8,554 nt of DNA from Azonexus sp. (GTDB taxonomy: Bacteria; Pseudomonadota; Gammaproteobacteria; Burkholderiales; Rhodocyclaceae): contig JAUYQT010000448.1 in NCBI GenBank assembly GCA_030697085.1, forward strand, positions 1 to 8,554. The letters run 5' to 3'. The notes under the pieces are model-generated. The model did no database searches. It was not told the DNA's origin and saw nothing but the letters and a program-made list of their open reading frames with translations. How positions within the stretch are numbered: the first letter of the stretch is position 1; each line of letters opens with the position of its first letter. Of the stretch, positions 5,997 through 8,554 are shown in pieces. A program made the position numbers and the translations under genes.

Positions 5997-7397
5997 TTGG
6001 CAAATCATTCAACACGGCAGGAAGCAGATTCATTCGGCACTATCGAAGTCGCCGCCGATCGGCTTTGGGGTGCCCAGACGCAACGTTCGCTGGAACACTT
6101 CGCCATCTCGTGCGAAAGAATGCCGCCTGCGTTGATCGTTGCGCTGGCAACCATCAAGGCCAGTTGCGCCAAAGTGAATCAGACACTTGGCCGGTTAGCC
6201 GCGACCAAGGCTGCAGCGATTATTGCTGCAGCAGACGAGGTAGCGAACGGTCAGCACATTGACCAGTTTCCGCTCGCCGTCTGGCAAACCGGCTCGGGCA
6301 CGCAGAGCAACATGAACGTCAATGAAGTGCTGGCCAATCGCGCATCGGAATTACTCGGTGGCGAACGAGGAATGAGGCGCCTCGTTCATCCCAATGACGA
6401 GGTGAATCTCGGGCAATCCTCCAACGATATCTTCCCGACCGCCATGCATGTGGCGGCTGGCATTGGCTTGGTGCACGACGTTTTACCGGCAATTTCGCGG
6501 TTGACCGCAGCATTTGAGGTAAAAGCCCATGAATTTGCCGGGATCATCAAAATCGGCCGCACGCATCTACAGGACGCAACGCCGCTCTCGCTCGGTCAGG
6601 AATTTTCCGGCTACGTTGCCCAGTTACAACACGCCGCGAGCGTCATCACCGCCAGCCTGCCTTCGATTTACCCGTTGGCGATTGGCGGCACGGCTGTTGG
6701 CACCGGGCTGAATACGCATCCGGAATTCGGCCCACGCGTCGCCGCCGAACTCGCGGCCCGAACCGGCCAGCCCTTCACCAGCGCCCCCAACAAATTCGCT
6801 GCGCTGGCCGCCAACGATGGCCTGGTTTCCGCCCACGGCGCACTGAAAACGCTGGCCGTTGCCTTGATGAAAATCGCCAACGATATTCGCTGGCTGGCGT
6901 CCGGCCCGCGCTCCGGCCTGGGTGAACTGAATATTCCCGAAAACGAACCGGGCAGTTCGATCATGCCCGGCAAGGTCAACCCAACCCAATGCGAGGCGCT
7001 CACCATGCTCTGTTGTCAGGTTATGGGAAATGACGTGGCGATCAGCATTGGCGGCGCTTCCGGCAATTTTGAGCTGAATGTTTTCAAGCCGCTCATTGTG
7101 CACAATTTCCTGCAAAGCATTCGCCTGCTGGCTGACGGCATGAGCAGTTTCGAGCGTCATTGCGTACGAGGCATCACGGCCAATCGAGAGCGGATTGACG
7201 AGTTGATGGCGCGGTCGCTCATGCTCGTCACCGCACTGGTGCCGCACATCGGCTACGACAAGGCGGCTGAAATTGCCAAGCATGCCCAGCACGAAAACCT
7301 CACCCTCAAACAGGCGGCGCTGGCGCTGGGCTATGTCACTGCCGACGATTACGAACACTGGATCGTGCCGGCCACGATGATTCACCCTGGCAGGTAA
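5997..7397 (+). CDS. fumC: Class II fumarate hydratase
   Basis: The 466-aa product aligns end to end with E. coli FumC (467 aa). It is the iron-independent fumarase that interconverts fumarate and L-malate in the TCA cycle, a cytoplasmic homotetramer. Visible are [13 protein letters not shown] (res 98-110), HPNDEVN..QSSND (131-144), [10 protein letters not shown] (187-196) with catalytic His190, and the superfamily signature [11 protein letters not shown] (319-329) with catalytic Ser320 (E. coli His188 and Ser318). No ATG fits: the first in-frame Met is residue 42, inside the conserved core. TTG 5997 gives the expected N-terminal length. Its ribosome-binding site is poor, but it lies 3 nt after the DUF2789 stop, which suggests coupled translation. 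The rule for FumC use (often stress- or iron-linked) cannot be read from this sequence. Confidence 0.97.
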   Translation: MANHSTRQEADSFGTIEVAADRLWGAQTQRSLEHFAISCERMPPALIVALATIKASCAKVNQTLGRLAATKAAAIIAAADEVANGQHIDQFPLAVWQTGSGTQSNMNVNEVLANRASELLGGERGMRRLVHPNDEVNLGQSSNDIFPTAMHVAAGIGLVHDVLPAISRLTAAFEVKAHEFAGIIKIGRTHLQDATPLSLGQEFSGYVAQLQHAASVITASLPSIYPLAIGGTAVGTGLNTHPEFGPRVAAELAARTGQPFTSAPNKFAALAANDGLVSAHGALKTLAVALMKIANDIRWLASGPRSGLGELNIPENEPGSSIMPGKVNPTQCEALTMLCCQVMGNDVAISIGGASGNFELNVFKPLIVHNFLQSIRLLADGMSSFERHCVRGITANRERIDELMARSLMLVTALVPHIGYDKAAEIAKHAQHENLTLKQAALALGYVTADDYEHWIVPATMIHPGR

Positions 7398-7522
7398 TTT
7401 ACCGGATGACAACGTCGAACAATCACGCTCGCTGCCAGCACGCCTGAAAATGAACCTTGCAAAAAACCTCAGTCAGAAGCCTCATCACAGAGAGGATCAA
7501 AAACGGAATCACCAGTCGGGTG

Positions 7523-7543
7523 AGCCGATAATGATCGGTTTTT
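7523..7543 (+). terminator. Intrinsic terminator downstream of fumC
   Basis: CCGAT (7525-7529) and ATCGG (7534-7538) form a stem around the loop AATG, extended outward by a G-U and an A-U pair, followed by TTTTT (7539-7543). It lies about 125 nt after the fumC stop and 68 nt before the next gene, which separates the two transcripts. The stem is short, so termination may be partial. Confidence 0.65.
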
Positions 7544-7610
7544 CTCTGCGAAACGTCGCTCTTCCGCGCCTCGATGTTGAAAACTCCTGTCTTCAACCGA
7601 GGTTTCCAGG

Positions 7611-8330
7611 ATGAAATATTCCAGTCTTTTGTATCACCTCTTTCTCGCCAAATATCACGCTCCTCGCCCCGTGATTCTGGCACTGACGGGCGCTCTGATA
7701 AGCAGCCCGAGCGGGTCGGCGGATCTCGTCGAATGCGCCCAACTGCCCAAACCATCGGTCAGCATCAAGCGCCTGGAAGACGCGCTTCGTTTCAATACCC
7801 AATATAGCTATCGCTCCCTGACCCATATCGGCGGGGAGAAGGTCAAGCCCGGCCATCAGGTACTCGGCCTGACCCGGGCCAGTGCGATAGCGCAGTTTTC
7901 GCTGAACATGCCGAGCTATCGCGATGCAGCGGAACGCTACGAATGTGCCAGCCCGCAAATCAGCTTGAACTTCGGCTTCAAGGAAATGACCGTTTATGTC
8001 GGCAAGGAATTTCCCGTGGGCAGCTGCGCCTACAAAGAAATTTTCGAGCACGAAATGCGCCACGTCAAAGCCTATCAGGAGCACATCGCCAAAGTGGAAA
8101 AGGTCGTTCTGGAAGACCTCAACCGCCGCTTTGTCACCGGTGATCTCTGGCGAGGCCCGGCTGGCGTCCACTATGCCCAGGTCAGCAAGGAGCTCGATGA
8201 GCGCTGGCTACCTTACGTTAATCGTGAAATGAGGAAAGTCGACCTCGACCAGATGCTGATCGACACGCCAGAAGAATATGCCCGACTGAGCCAGTCCTGT
8301 AATGGCGAGGTCAAAAACTACGCCAAATAG
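7611..8330 (+). CDS. Predicted exported HExxH (zincin-like) protein
   Basis: The 239-aa product has a hydrophobic segment (VILALTGALI, res 21-30) with a likely signal cleavage near GSA (35-37). It is preceded by an unusually long, His- and Lys-containing N-region. The mature part contains IFEHEMRHVKAYQEH (144-158), with HEMRH (147-151) matching the HExxH zinc-binding and catalytic motif of metallopeptidases; His158 or a later Glu could be the third ligand. Cys42, Cys112, Cys139 and Cys230 could form two disulfides, fitting a periplasmic or secreted protein. I do not recognise a named family with certainty and the substrate is unknown. The start is supported by GAGG (7599-7602), 8 nt upstream. 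GTTGAA/TTCAAC (7576-7581 and 7592-7597) can form a small hairpin just before the ribosome-binding site. The gene follows its own terminator, so it is probably monocistronic. Gene reality is strong; peptidase activity is inferred. Confidence 0.82.
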   Translation: MKYSSLLYHLFLAKYHAPRPVILALTGALISSPSGSADLVECAQLPKPSVSIKRLEDALRFNTQYSYRSLTHIGGEKVKPGHQVLGLTRASAIAQFSLNMPSYRDAAERYECASPQISLNFGFKEMTVYVGKEFPVGSCAYKEIFEHEMRHVKAYQEHIAKVEKVVLEDLNRRFVTGDLWRGPAGVHYAQVSKELDERWLPYVNREMRKVDLDQMLIDTPEEYARLSQSCNGEVKNYAK

Positions 8331-8554
8331 TCAGAAGTCATAACCCTGGATCGACTTGCCCAACAGGTATGAGAGCACCAATTTCCGCAATACGTCGGGA
8401 TCAATTGGTTTTGCCAGATGGCCAACCATGCCAGCGGCCAAACAGCGATCTCGCTCCTCGCCAAAGGCATGCGCGGTCTGGGCGATGATCGGCATGTCGG
8501 GCGCCATTTCCAATATTTGACGCGCCGCTTCGTAACCGTCCATTTCCGGCATTT
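8331..8554 (-). CDS. Response-regulator receiver domain, C-terminal end (partial)
   Basis: The frame enters from beyond the right edge and encodes about 74 residues ending at the stop 8333-8331. It opens with MPEMDGYEA, the loop that follows the phospho-accepting Asp; that Asp would sit about three residues outside the window. The conserved Thr is in IIAQTAHAF and the conserved Lys-Pro in LAKPIDPDVL, in the usual order. The rest, LRKLVLSYLLGKS, is the last helix, followed by a short tail with no output domain. A receiver at the very C-terminus with this MPEMDGYEA/QTAHA style is common in hybrid sensor histidine kinases, so this may be the end of one; a stand-alone CheY-like regulator is also possible. 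The 5' part cannot be seen. Confidence 0.9.
   Translation of the reverse strand, partial: MPEMDGYEAARQILEMAPDMPIIAQTAHAFGEERDRCLAAGMVGHLAKPIDPDVLRKLVLSYLLGKSIQGYDF

Noticed and set aside
6624..7412. Long minus-strand open frame within fumC
   Set aside because: It is a shadow of a strongly conserved enzyme gene, with low-complexity composition and no recognisable domain.
7527..7532. GATAAT as a -10 promoter box for the HExxH gene
   Set aside because: No -35-like element at the right distance; the bases are part of the terminator stem-loop.

Overview
The window looks like chromosomal DNA of a Gram-negative betaproteobacterium, most likely of the Rhodocyclales (Dechloromonas/Azonexus-like). 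This is an inference from GC-rich third positions, a signal-peptide FKBP isomerase, a DUF2789 gene beside class II fumarase, a DUF2860 outer-membrane protein and an E. coli-type YcaO. No mobile-element gene, tRNA, rRNA or CRISPR array was seen.

Layout, left to right. (1) 71-1801 (+): a complete ycaO. (2) 1803-3643: a decayed type I restriction-modification locus. It holds an hsdM remnant with a nonsense codon and a large internal deletion (1875-2331), a rhuM gene cut to its N-terminal half (2328-2813), and the C-terminal piece of hsdR (2810-3439). hsdS, the methylase catalytic core and the HsdR nuclease and helicase domains are absent. A 15-bp exact direct repeat, inside a longer imperfect match, lies at both edges of this region (1876-1890 and 3595-3609). 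(3) 3644-4639 (+): a DUF2860 outer-membrane beta-barrel protein, ending at a long hairpin shared with the convergent fkpA-like gene (4698-5105, -). (4) 5301-5693 (+): a small glutaredoxin with a hydrophobic N-terminus. (5) 5754-5993 and 5997-7397 (+): a DUF2789 protein followed 3 nt later by fumC, which appears to start with TTG; an intrinsic terminator lies at 7523-7543. (6) 7611-8330 (+): a predicted exported HExxH protein of unknown role. (7) 8331-8554 (-): the C-terminal end of a response-regulator receiver domain, running off the window, with its stop codon directly abutting that of the previous gene.

The intact genes are mostly housekeeping: TCA cycle, periplasmic folding, thiol redox and ribosomal-protein modification. 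The one clearly accessory element is the restriction-modification relic between ycaO and the DUF2860 gene. It cannot restrict or methylate DNA as it stands. The truncated rhuM still has a clean reading frame and a good ribosome-binding site, so a residual product is possible. I found no convincing evidence of a wholly new system; the restriction relic with its flanking repeats and the HExxH protein are the most worthwhile leads.
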